Part shown: positions 24,875 to 33,088 of the stretch, piece by piece
How the letters are laid out: the number at the start of each line of letters is the position of its first letter
How positions within the stretch are numbered: position 1 is the stretch's first letter
The notes under the pieces: model-generated
What the model was told of the DNA's origin: nothing
Database searches by the model: none
The model's input: only the letters and a program-made list of their open reading frames with translations
From: UBA935 sp031556725
Lineage (GTDB): Bacteria; Bacillota; Clostridia; Lachnospirales; Lachnospiraceae
Assembly (NCBI GenBank): GCA_031556725.1
Contig: JAVBSL010000010.1
Location: 186,001 to 250,000 of the forward strand
DNA length: 64,000 nt
Direction of reading: 5' to 3'
Program-made: the position numbers and the translations under genes

Positions 24875-25942
24875 TTAGCGTTCTCCTGCCTTGTACCCCT
24901 CACAGCTTACACCGGCAATGGCCTGCAAATCAGCATCCATCATCATGGCTACCAGCTTCTTAAAGTCTACATTACGTTTCCATCCCAGCTCTTTTTCCGC
25001 TTTAGCAGGATTTCCCCACAAATATTCCACTTCTGCCGGACGGTAAAATTCCGGATTGACATCTACCAGCAGTTTTCCGGTTTCACTGTCATATCCTTTT
25101 TCGTTCACGCCTTTTCCTTCCCAGCGAACAATAATGCCCAATTCAGCAAAAGCCGCTTCCACAAACTCTCTTACGGTATGGGTTTCATTGGTGGCCAAAA
25201 CATAATCGTCAGCTTTATTCTGCTGTAACATCAGCCACATACCTTCGATATAATCACCGGCAAATCCCCAGTCTCTTTTTGCATTCATATTACCCAAAGA
25301 CAGTTTTTCCTTCTGACCGGCAATGATTCCGGCAATGGCCAGCGTAATTTTACGGGTAACAAAATTTTCGCCGCGTCTGGGTGATTCATGATTAAACAAA
25401 ATTCCGTTGCAGGCAAACATATTGTAAGATTCTCTGTAGTTAACCGTAATCCAGTATGAATATAGCTTAGCCGCTCCATAAGGACTCTTAGGGTAAAAAG
25501 GTGTCTTTTCGCTTTGCGGAGCCGTTTCCGGTAATCCGCCGAAGAGCTCGGAAGTAGATGCCTGATAGTAACGGCAGTTACCGCCGTTAATGCGGATGGC
25601 TTCCAATAATTTAAGGGTACTTACTCCGGTTGCTTCCGCAGTATATTCCGGCACTTCAAAGGATACACCTACGTGAGACTGGGCCGCCAGATTGTATACC
25701 TCGGTGGGGCGAATTTCAGCCATCAGCCGCATCAGGTTACTGGAATCCGTTACGTCTGCAAAGTGAAGAAAAAATTTAACTTTATTATAATCGGATTTGA
25801 TAATATGATCGATCCGGGAAGTATTCTTAATGCTGTGTCTTCTGGTCAGTCCGTGAACCTCATATCCTTTTTCCAATAAAAATTCCGCAAGATAAGAACC
25901 ATCCTGTCCTGTGATACCTGTAATCAATGCTACGTTCTGCAT
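24875..25942 (-). CDS. gmd: GDP-mannose 4,6-dehydratase
   Basis: First committed step to GDP-fucose. 355 residues: NADP-binding ITGITGQDGSYLAEFLLEKG at residue 7, VYNLAAQSHVGVSFE near 82-96, STSELFGG near 130, and the catalytic Tyr-Lys in SPYGAAKLYSYW near 155, followed by NHESPRRGENFVTRKI. The ATG at 25942 has AAGGAG nine bases upstream. First gene of the fucose block, with a strong promoter in the divergent region shared with the AraC-type regulator. Confidence 0.95.
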   Translation of the reverse strand: MQNVALITGITGQDGSYLAEFLLEKGYEVHGLTRRHSIKNTSRIDHIIKSDYNKVKFFLHFADVTDSSNLMRLMAEIRPTEVYNLAAQSHVGVSFEVPEYTAEATGVSTLKLLEAIRINGGNCRYYQASTSELFGGLPETAPQSEKTPFYPKSPYGAAKLYSYWITVNYRESYNMFACNGILFNHESPRRGENFVTRKITLAIAGIIAGQKEKLSLGNMNAKRDWGFAGDYIEGMWLMLQQNKADDYVLATNETHTVREFVEAAFAELGIIVRWEGKGVNEKGYDSETGKLLVDVNPEFYRPAEVEYLWGNPAKAEKELGWKRNVDFKKLVAMMMDADLQAIAGVSCEGYKAGER

Positions 25943-25982
25943 GTTTTTCTCCTTTTTGTTTTATTTTGCTATTCCATTAGCG

Positions 25983-26011
25983 AGTATACTACTGTATAAT
26001 ACAAGTATCAA
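25983..26011 (-). promoter_or_regulatory. Sigma-A promoter of gmd operon
   Basis: Minus strand: -35 TTGATA (26011-26006), 17-bp spacer, -10 TATACT (25988-25983), about 40 bp upstream of the gmd ATG. A plus-strand TATAAT at 25995-26000 overlaps it and may serve the divergent AraC-type gene, so the two promoters could compete. Confidence 0.7.
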
Positions 26012-26079
26012 CATAAAATATTGCCTAAAAACAGTAATATATTGCTATTGCCAAAAGGCGATGCAGAAAGGAGTTTTTG

Positions 26080-26916
26080 ATGGCAAAATCGGCATCAAAC
26101 CGTATTCTGGCAACCCCTTCTGCCTATGCCAAAAAGCATTATCTGTATGTGCAGGAGGTTGGAACCCTGCAAAGTCTGGAACCCCATATCAGCAAACGTC
26201 AGAATCTGAATTCTTATTTATTTTTTGTAATCCTTGAAGGCAGCGGATACCTTTCCTATGACTCTACCCGCCACGCCATCAGTACCGGCGACTGTGTATG
26301 GCTGGACTGTACCAAACCCTATTCTCACGAAAGCAGTGCTCAGGATCCCTGGCGTCTGATGTGGATTCATTTTTACGGTGCCCAGGCCCGGATTTTTTAT
26401 GAAAATTATTTATCAAGCGGAAATCCCATTTTGTTTCGGCCCCAAAGTATTCTGCCTTTTACAAATACCCTGGAACAGGTTTATCAGCTTCAGGGGGATA
26501 AATCCTCTTTAAAAGAGCTTTATTCACACAAGTATATTACTGATATTATTACCCTTTGCTTTACAGAAAATAAAATTTCGCTTCAGGAAGAATACTCCAT
26601 TTCACAAAAATTAAAGCAGGTACATGACTACCTGCTGGAAAATTATCATATGAAAATTAATCTGGATGATCTTGCCGAACAATTTTTTATCAGCAAATTT
26701 CATCTTTCAAGAGAATACAAAAAAATATACGGCATTACGATCGGGAATTTTCTTACTGCCACCCGTATTTCTCATGCCAAATCCATGCTGCGGTTTTCCG
26801 GTGATTCTGTCGATACCATTGCCATTTCCTGTGGTTTTCAGGACTCCGCTTATTTTATTAAGGTTTTTAAAAATGCCGAAAATATGACCCCTTCGGAATA
26901 TCGCAAAAAGTGGTGA
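26080..26916 (+). CDS. AraC-family transcriptional regulator
   Basis: 278 residues from the ATG at 26080, with GAAAGGAG six bases upstream. N-terminal cupin-like sensor (SGYLSYDSTRHAISTGDCVWLDC, DPWRLMWIHFYGAQ) at about 45-105, as in AraC regulators of sugar use. The C-terminal AraC-type double helix-turn-helix is from ~180 to the end: NLDDLAEQFFISKFHLSREYK, then VDTIAISCGFQDSAYFIKVF and MTPSEYRKKW. It is divergent from gmd with a 137-bp shared region. Regulation of the fucose/polysaccharide operon, autoregulation, or an unrelated sugar target are all possible. Confidence 0.88.
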   Translation: MAKSASNRILATPSAYAKKHYLYVQEVGTLQSLEPHISKRQNLNSYLFFVILEGSGYLSYDSTRHAISTGDCVWLDCTKPYSHESSAQDPWRLMWIHFYGAQARIFYENYLSSGNPILFRPQSILPFTNTLEQVYQLQGDKSSLKELYSHKYITDIITLCFTENKISLQEEYSISQKLKQVHDYLLENYHMKINLDDLAEQFFISKFHLSREYKKIYGITIGNFLTATRISHAKSMLRFSGDSVDTIAISCGFQDSAYFIKVFKNAENMTPSEYRKKW

Positions 26917-26917
26917 C

Positions 26918-27376
26918 TTACATCACGCTACAGACAACCACACCGATTACAATGCCCAAAATGGCTCCCATCAATACTTGCAGAGGCGTATGCCCTACAA
27001 ATTCCTTAAGCTTATCTTCCACCGACATGCTATTGCCCATCTTTACGAACATTTCCATCATTTCGTTTAGAACCTTAGCCTGAATGCCGGTTTCCCGCCG
27101 CACGCCCATGGCATCATGCATAACAATAATCGCAAATACCACCGCTATGGCAAATTCATAACCGCTTGCTCCGCACTTCATTCCCACTGCCGTAACCAGT
27201 CCGCAGACCGTGGCTGAATGAGAACTGGGCATCCCGCCGCTGCCAACCATTCTTTCCGCAACAAATTTCTTAGTGATAATCAAATGTATGATTGTTTTCA
27301 GTACTTGCGCAATGAACCAACCCAATATTGCTGATACAAATATAGGATTATTTACCAAATCGTATATAAAGTCCAT
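26918..27376 (-). CDS. DUF212 (YuiD-like) divergent PAP2 membrane protein
   Basis: 152 residues, about four membrane helices. The motif GSGGMPSSHSATVCGLVTAVG near residue 45-65 is the vestigial PAP2 phosphatase motif of the DUF212/YuiD family, and AVVFAIIVMHDAMGVRRETG further on matches its second block. Function in the family is uncertain; a lipid or polyprenyl phosphate phosphatase role has been suggested by fold only. It overlaps the end of the rfbD-like gene by one base and converges with the AraC-type gene. Confidence 0.85.
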   Translation of the reverse strand: MDFIYDLVNNPIFVSAILGWFIAQVLKTIIHLIITKKFVAERMVGSGGMPSSHSATVCGLVTAVGMKCGASGYEFAIAVVFAIIVMHDAMGVRRETGIQAKVLNEMMEMFVKMGNSMSVEDKLKEFVGHTPLQVLMGAILGIVIGVVVCSVM

Positions 27377-28227
27377 TAGTATAATCCTTTCATGTATTCC
27401 GTTACAGCATCATGCCAATCCGCAAAACGATAATCCGTGGTCAATTCCAACATATAGTTCTGCAAAATAGAATATGCCGGCCGTTCCACCTTAGCCGCAA
27501 ATTCTGCGGAACTGATTCTTTCCACTACTGTGTTCTTACCCGCCAGCCGAAATACTTCTGCCGCAAAATCCGCCCAGCTGCAGCTTCCTTCACAGGTTCC
27601 GTGGAACAAACCATAGTTATCGGTTGGCAGCAAATAAGCAATCGCTCTGGCTAATTCATCTGCACTGGTAGGAGATCCCACTTGATCAGCTACGACTTTT
27701 ACCTGATCATTGGTCTCTGCCAAACGCAGCATGGTCTTTAAAAAATTCTTGCCGTCACCGTATAACCAGGCTGTCCGAACAATAAAATAATCTTTTGCAA
27801 AATCTTTTACAAAATTTTCACCGGCCAGTTTACTGGCACCATATACGCCGGTAGGTCCGGTAGGATCAAACTCCCTGTAAGGCCTGCTGCCTTTTCCGTC
27901 AAAAACATAATCGGTAGAAATATGCATCAGCCTGGCACCCGTCTCGGTTGCCGCAATACTAAGATTTCTGGGGCCGATAGCATTGATCCTATATGCATTA
28001 TCCACATCGGTTTCACATGCCTCAACGGCTGTATGGGCCGCACAATTAATAATTGCATAGGGCTTTACCGCTCTGGCCAGCTCCAAAACTTTATCCACAT
28101 TGGTAATATCCAGCTCCGCAACATCCGTATTTATAAACTCATAACACTGATCGGCTGCCAATATTTTATTTACTGCACGTCCTAACTGACCGTTGCATCC
28201 TGTTACAATAATTTTTTTCATATTCAT
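27376..28227 (-). CDS. rfbD: dTDP-4-dehydrorhamnose reductase
   Basis: 283 residues from the ATG at 28227 (GGGAAAGG about seven bases upstream); two neighbouring ATGs are possible. Extended SDR: IVTGCNGQLGRAVNKIL, NCAAHTAVEACETDVDNA around 65-82, HISTDYVFDGKG, catalytic Tyr-Lys in GVYGASKLAGE, and RTAWLYG. All match RfbD/RmlD, the last step of dTDP-L-rhamnose synthesis. The partners rfbA, rfbB and rfbC are absent from this window, and stand-alone rfbD-like reductases are common in Clostridia, so rhamnose synthesis is likely but not shown. Confidence 0.85.
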   Translation of the reverse strand: MNMKKIIVTGCNGQLGRAVNKILAADQCYEFINTDVAELDITNVDKVLELARAVKPYAIINCAAHTAVEACETDVDNAYRINAIGPRNLSIAATETGARLMHISTDYVFDGKGSRPYREFDPTGPTGVYGASKLAGENFVKDFAKDYFIVRTAWLYGDGKNFLKTMLRLAETNDQVKVVADQVGSPTSADELARAIAYLLPTDNYGLFHGTCEGSCSWADFAAEVFRLAGKNTVVERISSAEFAAKVERPAYSILQNYMLELTTDYRFADWHDAVTEYMKGLY

Positions 28228-28331
28228 AATCATACCTTTCCCATTTGCTTCATTTTTTATATTACCTCTTTCCCTGCAAATATACAAGGAATTGTTTGTC
28301 ATTCATCACAAAATCTTAACTATTTTTACTA

Positions 28332-28360
28332 GTGACGGATGTTTTGGGATATGCTATAAT
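28332..28360 (+). promoter_or_regulatory. Promoter of the DUF3048 lipoprotein gene
   Basis: Plus strand: GTGACG (28332-28337), 17-bp spacer, TATAAT (28355-28360) with an extended -10 TG at 28352-28353. It lies about 43 bp upstream of the start codon. Confidence 0.65.
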
Positions 28361-28402
28361 ATTTTCTAATGTGAATTTTTTTGTGAAAGTGAGGAAATAT
28401 TG

Positions 28403-29551
28403 ATGAAAAGAGTACAAGCTCTCTTTTTAGTAGGTATGTCATCCCTCCTTCTTCTTTCCGGATGTGGTAAGAAGGATGCTGATATTACCGAACCGATTGT
28501 TCAGCCGATTACTGAGCAATTGCCCGCTCAGGCGGATGATACTAAAGAAGCCGATACTAACGATACTGACGCTTCCGATCTTCCCCCAAAGGAGGGAATG
28601 TTAAGAAGCCGTCTTACGAACGAATGGGTGGACGAAGATGTTGCCAAAACCCGTCCCATTGCCGTTATGGTTCCAAACTCTAAAACCGCCAGCCAATATG
28701 GTCTTTCCGATGCTTCCATTTTATATGAATGTAATGTGGAAGGCAGTATGACCCGTCTGATGGCCGTCTGGGAGAACTGGGGCAATCTGGAAAAGATCGG
28801 TAATATCCGTAGCTGCCGTGACTACTATGTGTACTGGGCCTTTGAATGGGATGCTCTTTACATGCATTACGGCGGTCCTTTCTATATTGATGATATCATT
28901 GGCAGAAAAGATACCCAAAATATTAACTGCCTAAGCTACGGAGAGGCTTCATTCCGGGCCACCGCCAAAAACTCAACCGACAATGCTTTTACCAGTGGCG
29001 AATACATTAAAAAGGCTATTTCTCATTTTGATTATCCTACTGCTTACCGTGAAGGTTATGCGGATGAGGAGCATTATCAATTTGCTTCCAGTACAGCTCC
29101 CAATACCCTGGAACAGTATGCCAAGGCGATTACCGCAGAAACCGTGGATATGTCACCGGCTTATCCGGTAACCAATTGTTATTTTAAGTATAATGAGTCT
29201 ACCGGCCTTTATGACCGCTATCAGCATCTTTCCGGTGAAGGCGACGGACCGCATACTGATTTGGCAAATGGGAAACAGTTATCTTTTAAAAATATATTGA
29301 TTCAAAATACTTATTTTGAGCAGCGGGATCAAAAGGGTTATCTGGCTTTCCAATGCCATGATACCACCCGGGACGGCTGGTTCTTTACTAACGGTAAGGG
29401 AATACACGTCACCTGGGAAAAAACCAGTGATTACGGGGCAACCAGATACTATGATGATGAGGGTAAAGAAATTCAGTTAAATACCGGAAAAACCATGGTA
29501 TGTATTTTAGAAGATGGCGATATGTTTATCGTAGACGGCAAAAAAATTTAA
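28403..29551 (+). CDS. DUF3048 (YerB-like) lipoprotein
   Basis: 382 residues from the ATG at 28403 (GAGGAAA six bases upstream). Lipoprotein signal with lipobox LLSGC at about residue 19, then a Thr/Asp/Glu-rich linker to ~60. The DUF3048 region follows: TRPIAVMVPNSKTASQYGLSDA, ILYECNVEGSMTRLMAVWE, IGNIRSCRDYYVYWA, and GWFFTNGKGIHVTWEK in the C-terminal DUF3048_C part. YerB of Bacillus has this layout; its biochemical role is not established. Exported and membrane-anchored. Monocistronic, on the opposite strand from its neighbours. Confidence 0.88.
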   Translation: MKRVQALFLVGMSSLLLLSGCGKKDADITEPIVQPITEQLPAQADDTKEADTNDTDASDLPPKEGMLRSRLTNEWVDEDVAKTRPIAVMVPNSKTASQYGLSDASILYECNVEGSMTRLMAVWENWGNLEKIGNIRSCRDYYVYWAFEWDALYMHYGGPFYIDDIIGRKDTQNINCLSYGEASFRATAKNSTDNAFTSGEYIKKAISHFDYPTAYREGYADEEHYQFASSTAPNTLEQYAKAITAETVDMSPAYPVTNCYFKYNESTGLYDRYQHLSGEGDGPHTDLANGKQLSFKNILIQNTYFEQRDQKGYLAFQCHDTTRDGWFFTNGKGIHVTWEKTSDYGATRYYDDEGKEIQLNTGKTMVCILEDGDMFIVDGKKI

Positions 29552-29561
29552 TAGATTAATA

Positions 29562-29608
29562 AAAAAAGAAGCGAGAATCAATTGCAAATCATTCTCGCTT
29601 CTTTTTTA
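29562..29608. terminator. Bidirectional terminator between DUF3048 gene and leuA
   Basis: AAGAAGCGAGAAT (29566-29578) pairs with ATTCTCGCTTCTT (29591-29603); an A-run on the left and T-run on the right allow it to work for both converging genes. Confidence 0.88.
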
Positions 29609-29617
29609 TTAGTAATT

Positions 29618-31297
29618 CTATTCCTGACTGATAATCCCCAACCGGTTCACCGCCGAGAACATGGCCCGAACAGATGCCCTGGTAATATTAGAGCTTACCC
29701 CAACGCCGTAAGTAACGCTTCCGTTATCGGCATTCAACAGATGAATGTAGGCTGCTGCCTGAGAATTAGACCCGCTCTGCAAGGCATGCTCTTCGTAATC
29801 CAGTACCTTCATGCGCACACCGCTGACTTCCTGCAACCCCCTCTTCACCGCATCGATAGGACCGTTCCCCACTGCTTCAAAGGTGTTCTCCACGCCCCTG
29901 AGAGTATAGGTTACATAGACCTTGGTATCAAATTCGGTTTCCACTTCATCACTCAGATCATCGACCTTTAACTTACGGAAATGAATAGGTTCCTTTTTGT
30001 TCAAATAAGAATCCCGGAAGTTTTCCATAATCTGTTCCGGCGATACCTCTCCCTGTTTTTCGGATATCTTCTGGATTACATCCGCAAACTCTTTATGCAT
30101 ACCCTTGGGCAGCTTAAAGCCAAAGTAAGTATCCATAACAAAGGCTACGCCGCCTTTTCCTGATTGGGAATTAATCCGTACAATGGGCTCATATTCTCTG
30201 CCGATATCAGAGGGATCAATGGGCAGATAAGGAACCTCCCAATATTCATTATTTCTTTCACGCATGGCGGTAACGCCCTTATTAATGGCATCCTGATGGG
30301 AACCGGAAAAAGCGGTAAATACCAATTTCCCGGCATATGGATGACGGGGATGTACCGGAATCTTACAGCACCTCTCATAAATTTCAATAATTTCATTTAC
30401 TTTTTCCAGCTTCAATCCCGGATCAACACCCTGAGAAAACATGTTATATGCAATGTTTAAAATATCCACGTTACCGGTTCTTTCCCCATTTCCAAACAAG
30501 GTCCCTTCAATCCGGTCGGCTCCTGCCAGTAACGAAAGCTCGGCTGTTGCCACGCCTGTTCCCCTGTCGTTATGAGGATGAACACTTAAAATAATGGTAT
30601 CGCGGTTTTCAAAGTGCTTATCCATCCATTCAATACGATCAGCGAATACATTGGGTGTAGTCATCTCCACCGTGGAAGGTAAATTGATAATAATCGGGTT
30701 TTCTCTGGTAGGTCCCCATTCCCGCTGCACTGCCGTACAAATCTCCAATGCAAAGTCTAATTCTGTTCCGGTAAAGCTTTCCGGCGAATACTCTAAAATA
30801 ATCTTGCCGGGAAAATCAGCTGCTCTTCTCTTTACCGCTTTTGTTCCCTCAACCGCAATATCAATGATCGCCTGCCGATCCTTGTTAAACACCACATCCC
30901 GCTGTAAGGTAGAGGTGGAATTATAGATGTGTACCACAGCTTCTTTGCAGCCTTCGATGGATGCAAAGGTCCGCTCGATCAGCTCTTCCCTGCACTGTGT
31001 CAATACCTGCAGGACAACCCCATCCGGTATTAATTTCCGTTCAATCAATTGACGGATAAAATCAAATTCAATCTGGCTGGCCGCCGGAAAACCCACTTCG
31101 ATTTCCTTAAATCCCAAATCAACCAAAAATTGGAACATTTCAATTTTTTCATTTACCACCATAGGATCGATCAGTGCCTGATTACCATCCCGTAAATCTA
31201 CGCTGCACCAAATCGGTGCTTTATCAATCTCCTTATTGACCCATGTTCTTTCCGGATAATCCACAACGGGATTTTTTTTGTATCTTTGATATCTCAT
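29618..31297 (-). CDS. leuA: 2-isopropylmalate synthase
   Basis: Condenses 2-ketoisovalerate with acetyl-CoA at the entry to leucine synthesis. 559 residues, the longer LeuA form. Catalytic TIM barrel: WCSVDLRDGNQALIDPM around residue 31-47, EVGFPAASQIEFDFIR, LSVHPHNDRGTGVATAEL around 240-258 with the metal-binding His residues, and GTLFGNGERTGNVD. The C-terminal LeuA dimer regulatory domain runs from about 430 (VYVTYTLRGVENTFEAVGNG), so leucine feedback control is expected. No T-box or leader peptide is visible: only about 85 bp separate it from the HPr-like gene. Confidence 0.95.
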   Translation of the reverse strand: MRYQRYKKNPVVDYPERTWVNKEIDKAPIWCSVDLRDGNQALIDPMVVNEKIEMFQFLVDLGFKEIEVGFPAASQIEFDFIRQLIERKLIPDGVVLQVLTQCREELIERTFASIEGCKEAVVHIYNSTSTLQRDVVFNKDRQAIIDIAVEGTKAVKRRAADFPGKIILEYSPESFTGTELDFALEICTAVQREWGPTRENPIIINLPSTVEMTTPNVFADRIEWMDKHFENRDTIILSVHPHNDRGTGVATAELSLLAGADRIEGTLFGNGERTGNVDILNIAYNMFSQGVDPGLKLEKVNEIIEIYERCCKIPVHPRHPYAGKLVFTAFSGSHQDAINKGVTAMRERNNEYWEVPYLPIDPSDIGREYEPIVRINSQSGKGGVAFVMDTYFGFKLPKGMHKEFADVIQKISEKQGEVSPEQIMENFRDSYLNKKEPIHFRKLKVDDLSDEVETEFDTKVYVTYTLRGVENTFEAVGNGPIDAVKRGLQEVSGVRMKVLDYEEHALQSGSNSQAAAYIHLLNADNGSVTYGVGVSSNITRASVRAMFSAVNRLGIISQE

Positions 31298-31338
31298 TTC
31301 CTTATTTCCTCCATTTTTATTATCAAAATTTTACTATC

Positions 31339-31370
31339 AAAAAAGCCACCCCGAATACTCACGGGGTGGC
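31339..31370 (-). terminator. Terminator of the HPr-like gene
   Basis: Minus strand GCCACCCCG (31370-31362) pairs with CGGGGTGGC (31353-31345), followed by TTTTTT. It sits just before leuA. Confidence 0.9.
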
Positions 31371-31383
31371 CGGTAAATCCAAA

Positions 31384-31647
31384 TCATTCTCCCAAGCCGT
31401 TTTCGATTGCGCTTACCAAACTATGCAATGCCAGTTCTTCATCCTCGCCATCACAAATAAACTCAATCTCGTCGCCGCATTTAACACATGCTCCCAGCAC
31501 ACTTAGTACGCTTTTAGCATTTGCCGTATTCTCTCTAAAGACAAACGTTATTAATGATTTAAATTGCATTGCTTCCTTACATAGGATGCCTGCCGGTCTT
31601 AGATGTAGGCCGGTTGGGTTTTTAATAGTCACTTTTTGACTTACCAT
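31384..31647 (-). CDS. HPr-family phosphocarrier protein
   Basis: 87 residues, full HPr length. The phospho-histidine site reads NPTGLHLRPAG with H15, where most PTS HPr have GLHARPA. The regulatory serine is S46 in NAKSVLSVLGACVKCG, so HPr kinase control is plausible. It is richer in cysteine than usual (C23, plus C54 and C57 in ACVKCG, and one in FICDGEDEE). It could be the PTS HPr or a Crh-like regulatory relative; no enzyme I gene is nearby. Own promoter and terminator, so monocistronic. Confidence 0.85.
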   Translation of the reverse strand: MVSQKVTIKNPTGLHLRPAGILCKEAMQFKSLITFVFRENTANAKSVLSVLGACVKCGDEIEFICDGEDEELALHSLVSAIENGLGE

Positions 31648-31697
31648 ACCCTCTTTACCTCCCGTTCACAGATGTTCTTTCGTTCACCAATATATTT

Positions 31698-31726
31698 ACT
31701 ATACCATTATTTAACAGGTTTCTCAA
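31698..31726 (-). promoter_or_regulatory. Sigma-A promoter of the HPr-like gene
   Basis: Minus strand: TTGAGA (31726-31721), 17-bp spacer, TATAGT (31703-31698), about 50 bp upstream of the start codon. Confidence 0.72.
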
Positions 31727-31737
31727 GATAAAAATAA

Positions 31738-33087
31738 TCAGAGCAGAATATTCTGAATCAGCTCCGCCAGCTTTTTAGCTTCAGCATCAATCAGCTTCTT
31801 ATCTTTCCCTTCAATCATAACTCGAACCATGGGTTCTGTACCGGAGGGTCTGATCAGCACCCTTCCTTCGCTGGCAAACTGTTTTGTTAATTTATCGATT
31901 GCCTCCGAAATCTCCGGATAATCCATGTATTTTTCTTTTTTGTGATTGGGCACATGAGCATTGACCACTGCCTGCGGCATAACCTCCATCACCTTAGCCA
32001 GTTCCGCTAATGGCTTACCGGTCTCCACCATTACCCGCAATAGATGCAAAGCACTTAGCAGACCATCTCCGGTAGTATTCTCTCGCAGGAATATTACGTG
32101 ACCGGACTGTTCCCCGCCCAGACTGGCACCCAGTTCCTTCATGCGCTCCAATACGTAACGATCCCCTACCTTTGTCTGCTCTATTTTAATTTTATTTTTT
32201 TCACCCATGAGGAAAAAGCCCAGGTTACTCATTACCGTAGCTACTATAATATTTTTGCTCAGTTCTCCGCTTTCCTTCATGTGGAGACCAACAACTGCCA
32301 TAATCTGGTCACCGTTAACAACATTTCCCAGCTCATCTACCGCCAGTAAACGATCGGCATCCCCGTCAAAAGCAAGACCGATATTGGCCTTTTCAAACAC
32401 AACTCTGGCCTGTAGTTCTTCCATATGGGTAGAACCGCAGTTTGCATTGATATTGGTTCCGTCAGGACTGGTATGAATGGCAACTACATCGGCACCCAAT
32501 TCCTTTAGTGCTTCTACAGAAGTGTAGTAAGCCGCTCCTTCAGCACAATCCACAACAATCTTCATTCCATGCAAATCCACATTTACTGATTGAATGGCAT
32601 GATTTATGTATTCTTCTCTGGCATCGGTACGGTATTTGATTTTTCCCACTCTGGCTCCCAGGGGAGGCTTAATCTGGGTCATTCCGTTCTTAATGATGCT
32701 CTCGATCTCATCTTCCAGTTCATCCGGCAATTTATATCCGTTACCATCAAAAAATTTGATTCCGTTAAACTCCATGGAGTTATGGGATGCGGAAATAACT
32801 ACTCCGGCATCTACTTTATACTTTTGGGTCAGGTAAGCAACTGCCGGGGTCGGTACTACACCCACATAAACCGCATTGGCCCCTACCGAGCATACCCCTG
32901 CCATCAATGCATTGGCCAGCATATCTCCTGAAATACGTGTGTCACACCCCACCATAATTGTGGGTTTATGCTCATTTTCCCTGGTTAGTACATGGGCTCC
33001 TGCCTGCCCCAATTGCATTGCCAAAAGGGGCGTCAGCTCATCATTGGCAACACCTCTTACACCATCTGTTCCAAATAATCTACTCAT
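31738..33087 (-). CDS. glmM: Phosphoglucosamine mutase
   Basis: Interconverts glucosamine-6-P and glucosamine-1-P for UDP-GlcNAc synthesis, feeding peptidoglycan and here also PseB. 449 residues. Seen: N-terminal RLFGTDGVRGVANDELTP, the phosphoserine loop GVVISASHNSMEFNGIKFF (S101), the metal-binding DGDADR around 240, and RPSGTEPMVRVM near the C-terminus. It starts two bases after cdaR; the cdaA-cdaR-glmM order is conserved in Firmicutes, where GlmM binds and inhibits CdaA. Confidence 0.96.
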   Translation of the reverse strand: MSRLFGTDGVRGVANDELTPLLAMQLGQAGAHVLTRENEHKPTIMVGCDTRISGDMLANALMAGVCSVGANAVYVGVVPTPAVAYLTQKYKVDAGVVISASHNSMEFNGIKFFDGNGYKLPDELEDEIESIIKNGMTQIKPPLGARVGKIKYRTDAREEYINHAIQSVNVDLHGMKIVVDCAEGAAYYTSVEALKELGADVVAIHTSPDGTNINANCGSTHMEELQARVVFEKANIGLAFDGDADRLLAVDELGNVVNGDQIMAVVGLHMKESGELSKNIIVATVMSNLGFFLMGEKNKIKIEQTKVGDRYVLERMKELGASLGGEQSGHVIFLRENTTGDGLLSALHLLRVMVETGKPLAELAKVMEVMPQAVVNAHVPNHKKEKYMDYPEISEAIDKLTKQFASEGRVLIRPSGTEPMVRVMIEGKDKKLIDAEAKKLAELIQNILL

Positions 33088-33088
33088 C

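Noticed and set aside
31298..31383. T-box or leader-peptide attenuator before leuA
   Set aside because: The gap is about 85 bp, mostly the HPr terminator; no T-box sequence or leucine-rich leader seen.
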